Shown here: positions 1-9,707 of the stretch, piece by piece
Layout: the number at the start of each line of letters is the position of its first letter
How positions within the stretch are numbered: position 1 is the first letter of the stretch
From: Myxococcales bacterium
GTDB lineage: Bacteria; Myxococcota_A; Polyangia; Haliangiales; Haliangiaceae
Assembly (NCBI GenBank): GCA_005779305.1
Contig: SXJR01000164.1
Span: 1-43,680 of the forward strand
Direction of reading: 5' to 3'
DNA length: 43,680 bases
Position numbers and translations under genes: made by a program
Notes under the pieces: model-generated
Told to the model about the DNA's origin: nothing
Databases searched by the model: none
What the model saw: the letters and a program-made list of their open reading frames with translations, nothing else

Positions 1-2948
1 ACGACGCCGAGACCGACGCCAACGCCACGCCGGTGGTGAAGCCGCGCCTGCTCCTGCTCTTCGACAGCTCGGGCTCGATGAACTGGAACACCTGCAACGA
101 CACCTTCACCGGCGGCGACGGCTCCTCGGAGTGCCCGGGCGCCAACGTCTCGTGCGCGACCTGCAGCAGCGGCACCTGCGGCAACGCCTTCGCCGACGAC
201 TCGCGCCTGTTCAAGGTCAAGGCTGGCATCACCGACGCGGTGTCGGCGTTCGGTGAGGTCGAGTACGGCCTGATGCGCTTCCACCAGCGTGCGACCGACT
301 TCGCGTGCCCCGGCCTGGCCGCCGGCCTGCGCTCGGGTGCGTGGCAAGGCGGCGGCGCGGCGCCCTGCGGCTATGTCAACCCGGCCAACCCGGGCTTCAA
401 CGCCGGTGACCTGGTGGTCTCGTTCGCGCGCGACAACGAGCAGACCCTGCTGGGCTGGATCGACGGCGACTCCAACTACCCGGGCACACCGCAGGCGCTC
501 ACCGACCAGGAGATCCGTGGCAGCGGCACGACCCCGCTGGGCGGCGCCCTGAGCAGCGCCAACACCTACCTCGATCAGGTGCGCGCCGCCGACACCCAGA
601 TCACGTGCCGGCCCTACCGCGTCATCCTCATCACCGACGGCGCCGAGACCTGCGGCGGCAACCCGGTGCAGGCCGCGACTGACCTGCGCAACGACGGCGC
701 CCTGGTCTACGTGGTCGGCTTCGCCACCCCCGACGCGGCGGTGATCGCCAACCTCAACGCCATCGCCGCCGCCGGCGGCGGCCAGCCCACCGCCATCTTC
801 GTCGACGACGAGGCCGAGCTGTCGGCCGCGATCGCCCAGATCATCTCGGCCTCGATCATCGGCGAGCGCTGCAACGGCGTCGACGACGACTGCGACCTGT
901 TCGTCGACGAGGACTTCCCCGAGCTCGGCCTGCCGCCGCATTCACCGCCGCCCCAGACCTGCACCAACGGCCAGTTCGGCGAGTGCGCGCGCACCGGCGT
1001 GCGGGTCTGCGCCGCCGATCAGCTCGGTACCACCTGCAGCGCGCCCACGATCACGCCCGGCACCGAGACCTGCAACGGCCTCGACGACGACTGTGATCGT
1101 TCGATCGACGAGAACCTGGGCGGCTGCCAGACCTGCACGCCCGAACAACGGGCCCAGCCCGAGGTCTGCAACGGCCTCGACGACAACTGCAACGGCATGA
1201 TCGACGAGGCCCCCATCCCCGGCGTCGGCAACACCTGCGGCCTCGACATCGGCGAGTGCAACCCCGGCACGCTGGCCTGCACCGGCGGCCAGCTGGTGTG
1301 CAGCGGCGGCGTCGGACCGGTGGCCGAGTCGTGCAACTTGCTCGACGACGACTGCGACACGCTCACCGACGAGATCGCGATCGAGTGCTACACGTTCCCC
1401 ACCGGCTGCGTGGCCGACGGCGCCGGCGGCTTCACCTGCACCGGCACCTGCCGCAGCGGCGTGCAGACCTGCAGCGGCACCATGCTGGGCGCCTGCGCCG
1501 GCCAGGTCGGGCCCATCTCCGAGCTCTGCAACGGGCTCGACGACGATTGTGACGCACTCACCGACGAGCTGTTCCCGGGCCTGGGCGGCGCCTGCACCAA
1601 CGGCCAGCAGGGCGTGTGTCTGCAGAGCGGTACGCTGGTGTGCAACGGCACCGGCACCGGCACGGCCTGCACCGCGCCCACCGTTCAGCCCGGCATCGAG
1701 GTCTGCAACGGGCTCGACGACGACTGCGACGGCCGCACCGACGAGAGCCTGGGGCCGCCTATCGGCACCACCTGCGGCGGCGGCGGCTCGTGTTCGGGCG
1801 GCACTTTCCAGTGCGTCGCCGGCCAGGTCGAGTGCGTGGGCAACATGGGCGGCATGCCCGAGACCTGCAACGGGCTCGACGACGATTGCGACTCCTTCGT
1901 CGACGAGCTGCCGCTGCCCGGCGTGGGCGGCAACTGCGTCGACGCCGGCTTCGGGACCGTCGACCAGAACGGCGTCTGCACCAACGGCGCCTGTGACGTC
2001 GGCGAGTGCGACTTCGGCTCGCTGATCTGCGCCGGCGGCTCCATCGTGTGCGACGGCTACGTCGGCCCGCGCCCCGAGATCTGCAACGGGCTCGATGACG
2101 ACTGCGACGGCACCGGCGACGACACCCCGACTTGTCCGGTGGCCGGACAGATGTGCCTCGGCGGCGAGTGCGCTAACCCGTGCGCGGCCGGCGAGTTCCC
2201 GTGCCCGTTCGGCTTCTTCTGCCAGATGAACTTCTGCGTGCGCGATCCATGCGCCACCGTCACCTGCGACCCCGGCGAGCTGTGCAACCAGACCACTGGC
2301 GTCTGCGAGGACCTGTGCGACGACATCACCTGTCCGGCCGGCCTGACCTGCTTCGGCGGCATCTGCCAGGATTGCTTCGCGCTGGGCTGCGATCCCGGCG
2401 AGGTCTGCATCCGCGTCGGTACCACCGGCGAGTGTCAGGCCGATCCGTGCTTCAACGTGATCTGCGAGACCACCGAGGCCTGCGTGAACGGCACCTGCGA
2501 GGCGGTGACCTGCGATCCGGCGTGCCCGGCCGACGAGCACTGCGTCGATGGCGCCTGCGTCGACGACCCCTGCGACGGCGTGAACTGCGGCGCCGAGATG
2601 CTGTGCGATCCGCGCAACGGCGACTGCGTGCCCGACCGCTGCGCCGACGCCGTCTGCGCCGCCGGCCAGGCCTGCAACCCGGCCGACGGCACGTGTATCG
2701 GCGATCCGTGCGCGACGGTCGTGTGCCCGGCCGGCCTGGTGTGCACCGTCGACTTCGACGGCGAGGGTCAGTGCACGCCGCCGCCCGCGCCCGATCGGGA
2801 GACCATCACCGTCGGCGGTGGCGGCGGCTGCGACGCCGGCGGCGGCGCCGGATCCGGCCCGGCCGCGCTCGCCGGTCTGGCTCTCGCGATGCTCAGCTTG
2901 ATGGGGCGGCGAAGGAGAAGCTCGCCTTCGCGGTCTTGCCCTTCTTGA
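1..2948 (+). CDS. VWA-domain, MopE-motif Cys-rich surface protein with MYXO-CTERM-like tail (5' partial)
   Basis: The frame is open to the left edge (first whole codon at 3), so the N-terminus and signal peptide are missing. About residues 15-270 form a von Willebrand A domain with the MIDAS motif DSSGSM (about residue 21) and a later ITDGAE. Residues about 290-703 carry eight copies of a CNGxDDDCDxxxDE motif, the putative metal-binding repeat of MopE-like proteins, interleaved with Cys-rich spacers. About 720-925 are EGF-like Cys-rich repeats of the CxPGxxC type. The C-terminus has a Gly run with one Cys, a hydrophobic helix and RRRR, the MYXO-CTERM arrangement that in this phylum directs processing and surface anchoring. 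A 13-residue tail follows the arginines, longer than usual. Likely a calcium or other metal-binding surface adhesin; the ligand is unknown. Its last 56 bp overlap the convergent gene. Confidence 0.9.
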   Translation, partial: DAETDANATPVVKPRLLLLFDSSGSMNWNTCNDTFTGGDGSSECPGANVSCATCSSGTCGNAFADDSRLFKVKAGITDAVSAFGEVEYGLMRFHQRATDFACPGLAAGLRSGAWQGGGAAPCGYVNPANPGFNAGDLVVSFARDNEQTLLGWIDGDSNYPGTPQALTDQEIRGSGTTPLGGALSSANTYLDQVRAADTQITCRPYRVILITDGAETCGGNPVQAATDLRNDGALVYVVGFATPDAAVIANLNAIAAAGGGQPTAIFVDDEAELSAAIAQIISASIIGERCNGVDDDCDLFVDEDFPELGLPPHSPPPQTCTNGQFGECARTGVRVCAADQLGTTCSAPTITPGTETCNGLDDDCDRSIDENLGGCQTCTPEQRAQPEVCNGLDDNCNGMIDEAPIPGVGNTCGLDIGECNPGTLACTGGQLVCSGGVGPVAESCNLLDDDCDTLTDEIAIECYTFPTGCVADGAGGFTCTGTCRSGVQTCSGTMLGACAGQVGPISELCNGLDDDCDALTDELFPGLGGACTNGQQGVCLQSGTLVCNGTGTGTACTAPTVQPGIEVCNGLDDDCDGRTDESLGPPIGTTCGGGGSCSGGTFQCVAGQVECVGNMGGMPETCNGLDDDCDSFVDELPLPGVGGNCVDAGFGTVDQNGVCTNGACDVGECDFGSLICAGGSIVCDGYVGPRPEICNGLDDDCDGTGDDTPTCPVAGQMCLGGECANPCAAGEFPCPFGFFCQMNFCVRDPCATVTCDPGELCNQTTGVCEDLCDDITCPAGLTCFGGICQDCFALGCDPGEVCIRVGTTGECQADPCFNVICETTEACVNGTCEAVTCDPACPADEHCVDGACVDDPCDGVNCGAEMLCDPRNGDCVPDRCADAVCAAGQACNPADGTCIGDPCATVVCPAGLVCTVDFDGEGQCTPPPAPDRETITVGGGGGCDAGGGAGSGPAALAGLALAMLSLMGRRRRSSPSRSCPS

Positions 2949-3612
2949 CCTTCACCTTGGCGGTCTTCAGGCCCAGGGTCGGGTGCCACGCCTCGAGCGT
3001 GTAGCTGCCGGGCGGGACGTTCGGGAGGGTGAAGGCGCCGTCGTCGCCGGTGACGGCGAAGTAGGAGTGGTCGCTGATCACGATCCACGCCGCCATCCAC
3101 GGGTGGACGTCGCAGCGCATGGCGACGACGTCGCCGGCCTTGCCCAGGTCGCCGCGACTGAGCGGCGCGCCGCCGGCCATGTGGGGCAGGTTGAAGAGGA
3201 TCTTGGTGCCCAGGTTGCCGCGCACGTTGTGGAACGTGGGATCGCCGTTGAGGATCTCGACCTTCTGGCCGGCCACCACGCCGAGCACGCGCGGCGAGTA
3301 CATGCACTCGGTCTGCGCCATCACCGCCGCGGTCCCGGGTGCGGCGTGGGTGCCGGCGCTGCCGAGCTTGAGGCGGACGTGGACGTCGCGCAGCTTGCCG
3401 TCGGTAACGACGATGTCCTCGTTCAGGCGGGCGGTCTTCGCGCACACCGGATCGGTCTTTCGATCGAGCGGGGCGCGCGCCGGGGCCGCGCCCTTCCAGC
3501 TCACCGTGCCGGCGATGGTGCCGGCGGCCTTGGGCTGGGCGGCGCCGGTGGAGGTCAGAACCAGGAGCGCGAAGATGACCGGAAGGGGCCGCACGTCACC
3601 TCGTCCTACCAT
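2893..3612 (-). CDS. Secreted cupredoxin-like / carboxypeptidase-regulatory-like domain protein
   Basis: A 239-aa exported protein with a hydrophobic signal segment (PVIFALLVLTSTGAA). A cupredoxin-like middle follows, with the candidate copper ligands His in TFHNV and Cys, His and Met in CDVHPWM. The C-terminus reads GDDGAFTLPNVPPGSYTLE, typical of a carboxypeptidase regulatory-like beta-sandwich. Together these resemble plastocyanin/methylamine-utilisation-like periplasmic proteins. The ATG at 3612 overlaps the upstream SDR stop (TGATG), suggesting translational coupling. A GTG at 3594 has a better ribosome-binding site (AGGACGAGG) and still leaves a complete signal peptide, so it is a serious alternative start. 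The 3' end overlaps the convergent MYXO-CTERM gene by 56 bp. Copper binding is inferred from residue pattern only. Confidence 0.8.
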   Translation of the reverse strand: MVGRGDVRPLPVIFALLVLTSTGAAQPKAAGTIAGTVSWKGAAPARAPLDRKTDPVCAKTARLNEDIVVTDGKLRDVHVRLKLGSAGTHAAPGTAAVMAQTECMYSPRVLGVVAGQKVEILNGDPTFHNVRGNLGTKILFNLPHMAGGAPLSRGDLGKAGDVVAMRCDVHPWMAAWIVISDHSYFAVTGDDGAFTLPNVPPGSYTLEAWHPTLGLKTAKVKVKKGKTAKASFSFAAPSS

Positions 3613-4376
3613 CAAACCGAGGTCAGGCCACCGTCGACGACCAGGACGGTGCCGGTGGTGAACGAGGCCGCGTCCGACAGCAGATAGACCGCGGCGCCGG
3701 CGATCTCGACCGGCTGGGCGTGGCGCGCCAGCGGCGTGCGCTTGACCACGTGCTCGCGCAGCATGGGGTTCTGGACGATGGCCGACGCGAATTTGGTTTC
3801 GACGAGGCCGGGGGCGATCGCATTCACCCGGATGGCGGCGCCGCCCAGCTCGAAGGCCAGGGTCTGGGTCATGCTGATGACCGCGGCCTTGGTCATGCCG
3901 TAGATGCCCTGCATGGGCGCGGCGCGGGTGCCGGCCACGCTGGCGATGTTGACGATGGCGGCGCCGCCGTCGCGGGTGCGGGCGTGGCGGACCATGGCCC
4001 GCGCGCAGTAGAAGTAGCCCTTCACGTTGACCTCGACGGTCTTGTCGATGGCCAGGTCGGGGGTGTCGACCAGCGGGCCGAAGTGCGGGTTGGTCGCGGC
4101 GTTGTTGACCAGGCCGTCGACGCGTCCGAATCTCTCGACCGCCCTGGCGAACAAGCTGTCGACGTCCTCGGCCTTGCCGGTGTGACAGGCGAAGGCCGCG
4201 ACCTCGCCCTTGCCGGCGAGCTGGGCGGCGGCGCTGTCGAGGTCGGCCTGCTTGCGCGACGCCAGGACCACCTTGGCGCCGGCGTCGACACAGGCTCCGG
4301 CGATAGCCAGGCCGATGCCGCGACTGGCGCCGGTGACGACGATGACCTTGCCGGAGAGGGAGATCGTGCTGAGCAT
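3612..4376 (-). CDS. SDR-family NAD(P)-dependent oxidoreductase
   Basis: A 254-aa classical short-chain dehydrogenase/reductase. Visible signatures are the cofactor glycine motif TGASRGIG near residue 15, NNAAT in the central strand, the catalytic Ser in NIASVAG, YGMTK (catalytic Tyr and Lys), and the C-terminal TGTVLVVDGG. Size and motif order match the FabG/DHRS4-like branch, which reduces ketones or oxidises secondary alcohols; the substrate cannot be told from sequence. The start MLSTISLSGK is chosen because the SDR fold begins immediately after it; the frame stays open far upstream, but that region belongs to the next gene in another frame. It is followed without a gap by the cupredoxin-like gene. 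Confidence 0.92.
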   Translation of the reverse strand: MLSTISLSGKVIVVTGASRGIGLAIAGACVDAGAKVVLASRKQADLDSAAAQLAGKGEVAAFACHTGKAEDVDSLFARAVERFGRVDGLVNNAATNPHFGPLVDTPDLAIDKTVEVNVKGYFYCARAMVRHARTRDGGAAIVNIASVAGTRAAPMQGIYGMTKAAVISMTQTLAFELGGAAIRVNAIAPGLVETKFASAIVQNPMLREHVVKRTPLARHAQPVEIAGAAVYLLSDAASFTTGTVLVVDGGLTSV

Positions 4377-4395
4377 GGGCCGCGACGTTACGCCG

Positions 4396-5634
4396 TTACG
4401 ACGCGGCGAGCCAGGCCGCCAGCGCGTCGCGCGCGCTCGGCAGGCCGCGGTCGCGCAGCTCGTTACCGAGGTCGGTGAAGTGCCAGGCGGCGGGCGAAGC
4501 GACCAGGCCAGTGAGCACGGCGTGGAGCTCGGCGCCGACGTCGGCGCGCGACCATTGCACGACGAGGTCGTCGGAGCCGTCCACGGTGGCATCCGCGACG
4601 CCCGGCGCCGGTACCCACAGCTTGGCGATCCACACCGCCAGATCGGCCGCGTCGTGCCGATCCTCGACGGTCGCCAGCGCGGCCAGGCCGGGCGCGAGCA
4701 ACTCGTCGCGCTCGTCGGCGGCGGTGCCGATCCAGGTGGTGCAGAACAGGAACGGCGGGGAGTCGATCCGGAACCACGGGAAGGTCGGCCCCGGGATGAC
4801 CTTGCTGACGCCGGCGCGGAGCTCGGCGTGTACGTAGGCGCGCATCGGCGCGGTGCGCGCGGGTTGCTCGAACCGCACCAGCGCCAGGGCCAGGGTCCGT
4901 CGCTCGAGCGGCCCGAGGTCGCGCGCCCAGCGCGACGCCAGCACGGTGAAGGTGTGCGCCCATCGCTCGGGCACGAACTTGGTCGCGTGCGAGAGGCCGA
5001 GCGCGGCGCTGGCCCGCACCCGCTCCGACGGATCGTCGAGCAGGCGCTCGAGCGCCGGCGCGGTGAGCGCGACCGCCTCGTCGTTGGTGAGGAACGCGCA
5101 CAGGAACGGGATGGCGACGCGCAGGTCTTCATCCGCGCCGTCGAGCGCCGCGACGTACGCGGGCGCGCCAGCGGCGACCGCGTCGTAGATCCAGCGCAGG
5201 CCCGACCCCTCGGCGAGATCGAGCCGGTTGTCGGGCAGGCGCGGGAAGCCGCGGCTGGCGAAGTCCTTGGCCGTGATCTGGCTGCAATGCTGGGCGCGCG
5301 CCGCGTCGTCGACGTTCATCTGCAGGTCGCGGTGAACGCCGTCGTGCAGGAACCAGCACGTGTCACCCACGGCGAGCTCGGCGAGCAGTCGCGCGATCTC
5401 GCCGCGCTCGGGCGTGCTCGGGTCGGAGAGCGCCTCGATCAGGAACGGGATGGCGCGGAAGGTCGACTCGAAGCGCTGCACGCCCTGGTGATCGAGCGCG
5501 GCGTGGATGCCGTCGCGGGCGTTGAAGCGGACCTTCGGATCGTCGGCCCGCAGGCCGCGCAGCATGTCGGGCACGTCGGCGGCGCTGCCGTACGCATGCT
5601 CAAGTGAACCCCAGTCGATGTCCTCGATCTTCAT
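4396..5634 (-). CDS. Helical-repeat (HEAT-like) protein, function unknown
   Basis: A 412-aa soluble protein with no signal peptide, beginning MKIEDIDWGSLEHAYG. It is built of Leu/Ala-rich helical pairs such as ERVRASAALGLSHAT, AIPFLIEALSD and RVAIPFLCAFL, which resemble HEAT/armadillo-type repeats used as protein-binding scaffolds. No catalytic motif was recognised. The start is placed at the ATG after a TACAAT box (minus strand, 5640-5645) with 5 nt between box and ATG, consistent with a leaderless transcript. It lies upstream of the SDR gene on the same strand with a 19-bp gap, so co-transcription is likely. Confidence 0.75.
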   Translation of the reverse strand: MKIEDIDWGSLEHAYGSAADVPDMLRGLRADDPKVRFNARDGIHAALDHQGVQRFESTFRAIPFLIEALSDPSTPERGEIARLLAELAVGDTCWFLHDGVHRDLQMNVDDAARAQHCSQITAKDFASRGFPRLPDNRLDLAEGSGLRWIYDAVAAGAPAYVAALDGADEDLRVAIPFLCAFLTNDEAVALTAPALERLLDDPSERVRASAALGLSHATKFVPERWAHTFTVLASRWARDLGPLERRTLALALVRFEQPARTAPMRAYVHAELRAGVSKVIPGPTFPWFRIDSPPFLFCTTWIGTAADERDELLAPGLAALATVEDRHDAADLAVWIAKLWVPAPGVADATVDGSDDLVVQWSRADVGAELHAVLTGLVASPAAWHFTDLGNELRDRGLPSARDALAAWLAAS

Positions 5635-5674
5635 GGTCAATTGTAGAGTCGGTTGCACCGGATCGTGACAGCCC

Positions 5675-5703
5675 TTGACGTGCCGCGCTGCGTCAGTCAG
5701 AAT
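5675..5703 (+). promoter_or_regulatory. Predicted sigma70-type promoter of the acyl-CoA dehydrogenase gene
   Basis: TTGACG (5675-5680), a 17-bp spacer, then CAGAAT (5698-5703). Both hexamers are close to the housekeeping consensus and the spacing is ideal. The -10 abuts the palindrome at 5703-5720. Predicted by eye. Confidence 0.6.
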
Positions 5704-5720
5704 GAATGACGGTTCATTCA
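5703..5720. promoter_or_regulatory. FadR (TetR-family) type operator palindrome
   Basis: TGAATGA-CGGT-TCATTCA is a perfect 7-bp inverted repeat with a 4-bp spacer, 18 bp in all. It has the same half-sites and spacing as the Bacillus FadR (YsiA) operator consensus TGAATGAMTANTCATTCA. A second inverted repeat, TGCGTCAGT (5689-5697) and ACTGACGCA (5720-5728), flanks it. It sits directly downstream of the predicted -10, 32 bp before the start codon of an acyl-CoA dehydrogenase. This is the expected place for a repressor relieved by long-chain acyl-CoA. The regulator gene is not in the window. Confidence 0.65.
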
Positions 5721-5752
5721 CTGACGCACCGACGCTCCGGAGGCACCGCCCG

Positions 5753-7576
<1,824 letters not shown>

Positions 7577-7612
7577 TCGCCGCTTGCCCTTGCCCTTGCT
7601 CCGCTCGGGGGC

Positions 7613-8134
7613 TCAGTTCGTCTTGACCTCGCCGCGCCGGTTGGCGGCGTAGTCGTCCTCGCCGTTGCCGTCGGCCGCGGGCCGGGTCTCGCCGTAGGTG
7701 ATCGTATCGATCTTCGTCGCATCGACGCCGAGGTCGATCAAGTAGTCGGCGACCGCGCGCGCGCGGCGATCGCCCAGCGCGAGGTTGTACTCGTCGGTGC
7801 CCTGCTCGTCGGTGTGGCCCTCGATCTTGATCGCGGGCTTCTTGCTCACGGCCCACGCCGCGAACGTCGCCAGCACGTCGCGCGAGTCAGCGGTGAGCGT
7901 GGACGAGTCGAGCTCGAAGTAGATCGGGCCGGCCGGAGGCGCCGACGGGTCGTCGACGGTGACGGCGGCCTCGCCCGTCGTGGCCGCCGTGGTCTTGGTG
8001 CTCGACGCCGCCGGCTTCTCGGCGACGGGCGCGGCGACCGTGGTCGCCTTGGCGGTCTTCTTCGAACAGCCGGCGCCAGCGATCAGCGACACGGTGGCAG
8101 CGAGCGACAGAATGACATTCGAGAATCGGATCAT
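7613..8134 (-). CDS. pal: Peptidoglycan-associated lipoprotein Pal (OmpA domain)
   Basis: A 173-aa outer-membrane lipoprotein that would tether the outer membrane to peptidoglycan. MIRFSNVILSLAATVSLIAGAGC gives a signal with a lipidation Cys, though the -3 residue is not the usual Leu. An Ala/Thr/Pro-rich linker of about 50 residues leads to an OmpA-like domain with IYFELDSSTL, the peptidoglycan-binding stretch IKIEGHTDEQGTDEYN, LGDRRARAVADYL and YGETRP, which are Pal-type rather than generic OmpA. No tol genes adjoin it, so it may be one of several Pal paralogues. Upstream Met codons (e.g. MRAAAPG) are possible but would push the signal peptide inward. Confidence 0.9.
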   Translation of the reverse strand: MIRFSNVILSLAATVSLIAGAGCSKKTAKATTVAAPVAEKPAASSTKTTAATTGEAAVTVDDPSAPPAGPIYFELDSSTLTADSRDVLATFAAWAVSKKPAIKIEGHTDEQGTDEYNLALGDRRARAVADYLIDLGVDATKIDTITYGETRPAADGNGEDDYAANRRGEVKTN

Positions 8135-8266
8135 GCCCGGCGCAGCTGCACGCATCGTGCCCGCGCAACTCACCAGACTCGCGTGCCCGGAGGTGTCCTC
8201 ATCGAGGACCGAAGGCCCCGCGTGTGCCCGCGTGTCACGGCAACTCGAGTGGCCGTGGCGCGATGG

Positions 8267-8854
8267 TTACTTCGGTAACATCGCGACGACAGCATCGACG
8301 CGTGGCTCGACCGTATCGAGCCGTACGGCGATGACGACCCTGATCAAGCCGCGTCGGGTGCGGGCCTGCACGTGCACGAGCCGGTGATTCACGAGCGGCT
8401 CGAGACGTGCGCGCTCGGGCGCGGCGACCGCGCCGCGCTTCTTCTCGAGCGCAGCCAGGGTCGCGAACACCGACTTCTTCGACAGCGAGCGCTCGAGCGC
8501 GGTCGCATGCGCGGCGAGCCCGGTGGCGATGCACGACGGCGCGCCGGGCAGGCCCTCGGCCTCGTCGACCAGCCGGGCCGAATCGAAGCAATACGCGGTC
8601 TCCTCCGGGTGTGGCTCGCCGCCGGCCAGCTCCATCAAGAACGGGATGGCGACCGTGGCCGAGATCACCTCGGGCCGCTTGCCCTTCACCGCCCGCAGGA
8701 ACGCGCGGGTCGCGGTCACTGCCTGCGCGGGTGTGACCTGCTGCTCGGCCTCGTCGGAGAGTTTCGGCGGCGGGCAGTCGGGGCAGTCCCCGGCGAAGGC
8801 GGGCGTCGTCGCCACCAGCGTAGCGATCAGCGCAATGGCGAGGGCGCGCCCCAT
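8267..8854 (-). CDS. Small secreted protein of unknown function
   Basis: A 195-aa protein with a clear Sec signal peptide (MGRALAIALIATLVATTPAFA, cleavage expected after AFA). The mature protein begins GDCPDCPPPKL and contains a later YCFDS and SCIATG, so disulfides are possible. It is Ala/Glu/Arg-rich in the second half. I do not recognise a family. The start at 8854 follows a TAGCCT box (minus strand, 8862-8867) by 7 nt. That box overlaps the TAGGCT of the divergent gene, so the two genes probably share one bidirectional initiation site. Confidence 0.7.
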   Translation of the reverse strand: MGRALAIALIATLVATTPAFAGDCPDCPPPKLSDEAEQQVTPAQAVTATRAFLRAVKGKRPEVISATVAIPFLMELAGGEPHPEETAYCFDSARLVDEAEGLPGAPSCIATGLAAHATALERSLSKKSVFATLAALEKKRGAVAAPERARLEPLVNHRLVHVQARTRRGLIRVVIAVRLDTVEPRVDAVVAMLPK

Positions 8855-8860
8855 GGCCCA

Positions 8861-8867
8861 TAGGCTA
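8861..8867. promoter_or_regulatory. Symmetric -10 box TAGGCTA shared by divergent genes
   Basis: In the 24-bp gap between divergent starts, TAGGCT (plus, 8861-8866) and its overlap TAGCCT (minus, 8867-8862) both fit a TANNNT -10. The minus box is 7 nt from its ATG and the plus box 12 nt from its GTG. Inference from sequence only. Confidence 0.45.
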
Positions 8868-8878
8868 CCATCGAGGCA

Positions 8879-9700
8879 GTGCTCCCGCGCTCGTACGTGC
8901 TCCTGCTCGTCGTCGTGGCCACCCTTGGCGGCACAGCGGCCTGTGCTCGCGAGCGAGCTGCACCGCCGAGCGATGCGGCTCAGGCCTGCCGCGCGGCGAT
9001 GGAGGCGGTCGGGCACTCGGGGCGCGTGTCGCTGGCGCTGCGCGAGGCGCTGTCGTGCGAGCGGATGTACCGCGATCGGGCCTGCGCGGCGTCCTGGAGC
9101 AAGCTGGGCAAGGACGACTACGGCATCGATCCGGCGCTGCGTGACATCGAGCAGACCTGCCGCCGCGCATGCATCCGCGACAGCGGCGGCTCGCCGCTGC
9201 GGGGTTGCATCGACCCCGGCGAGCAGGTCGGCGACGATGCGATCCTCGGACGCGTGGTCACGCTCGATCGCGCCCTCTTGCAGCAGGCCGGTCTCGCGCC
9301 AGCCGAGGCCGAGGCGCTGTCGTTGCGCGCGCTGATGCTCGGCTCGACCGGGAAGCGCCGCGGGACACTCGGCGGCACCGCGAGCGTCGATCCCGACGAC
9401 GACGACGACGACATCGACGTCGATGTGTTCGACGATCCGCCGCCGCCGCCGCCGACGCCACCGCCACCGCCGCCCTCCGGCACGCTGGTCGTCGAGGTCG
9501 GCGTCGCCGACATCCGCATCCGCGGCGACATCGTCCCACTCGACCAGCTCCAGAGCACGATCTCGGGGCTGCGCGATCGGCTGGGTATCACCCGGGTCGA
9601 GGTCCAGGGCGACTCCGACGCACCCTACGCCCGCCTGGTCGAGGTCCTCGACGCGGTCCGGGCCAGCGGCGTCGACGACGTCTCCCTGTCGCAGCCATGA
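8879..9700 (+). CDS. Putative lipoprotein with C-terminal ExbD/TolR-like domain
   Basis: A 273-aa envelope protein. The GTG start has GAGG just upstream; the N-terminus is a hydrophobic signal ending LGGTAAC, a plausible though not perfect lipobox. Residues about 25-155 are a Cys-containing helical region of unknown type. Then come an Asp-rich run encoded by repeated GAC codons (near residue 165) and a proline-rich linker (about 181-197). The last 73 residues, from GTLVVEVGVADIRIRGD to DDVSLSQP, match the pattern of the ExbD/TolR periplasmic domain (short strand, GD, PLDQL, VEVQGDSDAPYARLVEVLDAV). Unlike real ExbD/TolR, there is no transmembrane anchor with the proton-channel Asp. It may present a TolR-like module from a lipid anchor. 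YaeQ follows after 7 nt. Confidence 0.7.
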   Translation: MLPRSYVLLLVVVATLGGTAACARERAAPPSDAAQACRAAMEAVGHSGRVSLALREALSCERMYRDRACAASWSKLGKDDYGIDPALRDIEQTCRRACIRDSGGSPLRGCIDPGEQVGDDAILGRVVTLDRALLQQAGLAPAEAEALSLRALMLGSTGKRRGTLGGTASVDPDDDDDDIDVDVFDDPPPPPPTPPPPPPSGTLVVEVGVADIRIRGDIVPLDQLQSTISGLRDRLGITRVEVQGDSDAPYARLVEVLDAVRASGVDDVSLSQP

Positions 9701-9707
9701 GCCGATC

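Noticed and set aside
942-2540. Long minus-strand open frame (about 530 codons) opposite the MopE-type protein
   Set aside because: Ala/Val/Gly-rich composition with no domain; a by-product of high GC and the repeated Cys-Asn-Gly codons of the real plus-strand gene.
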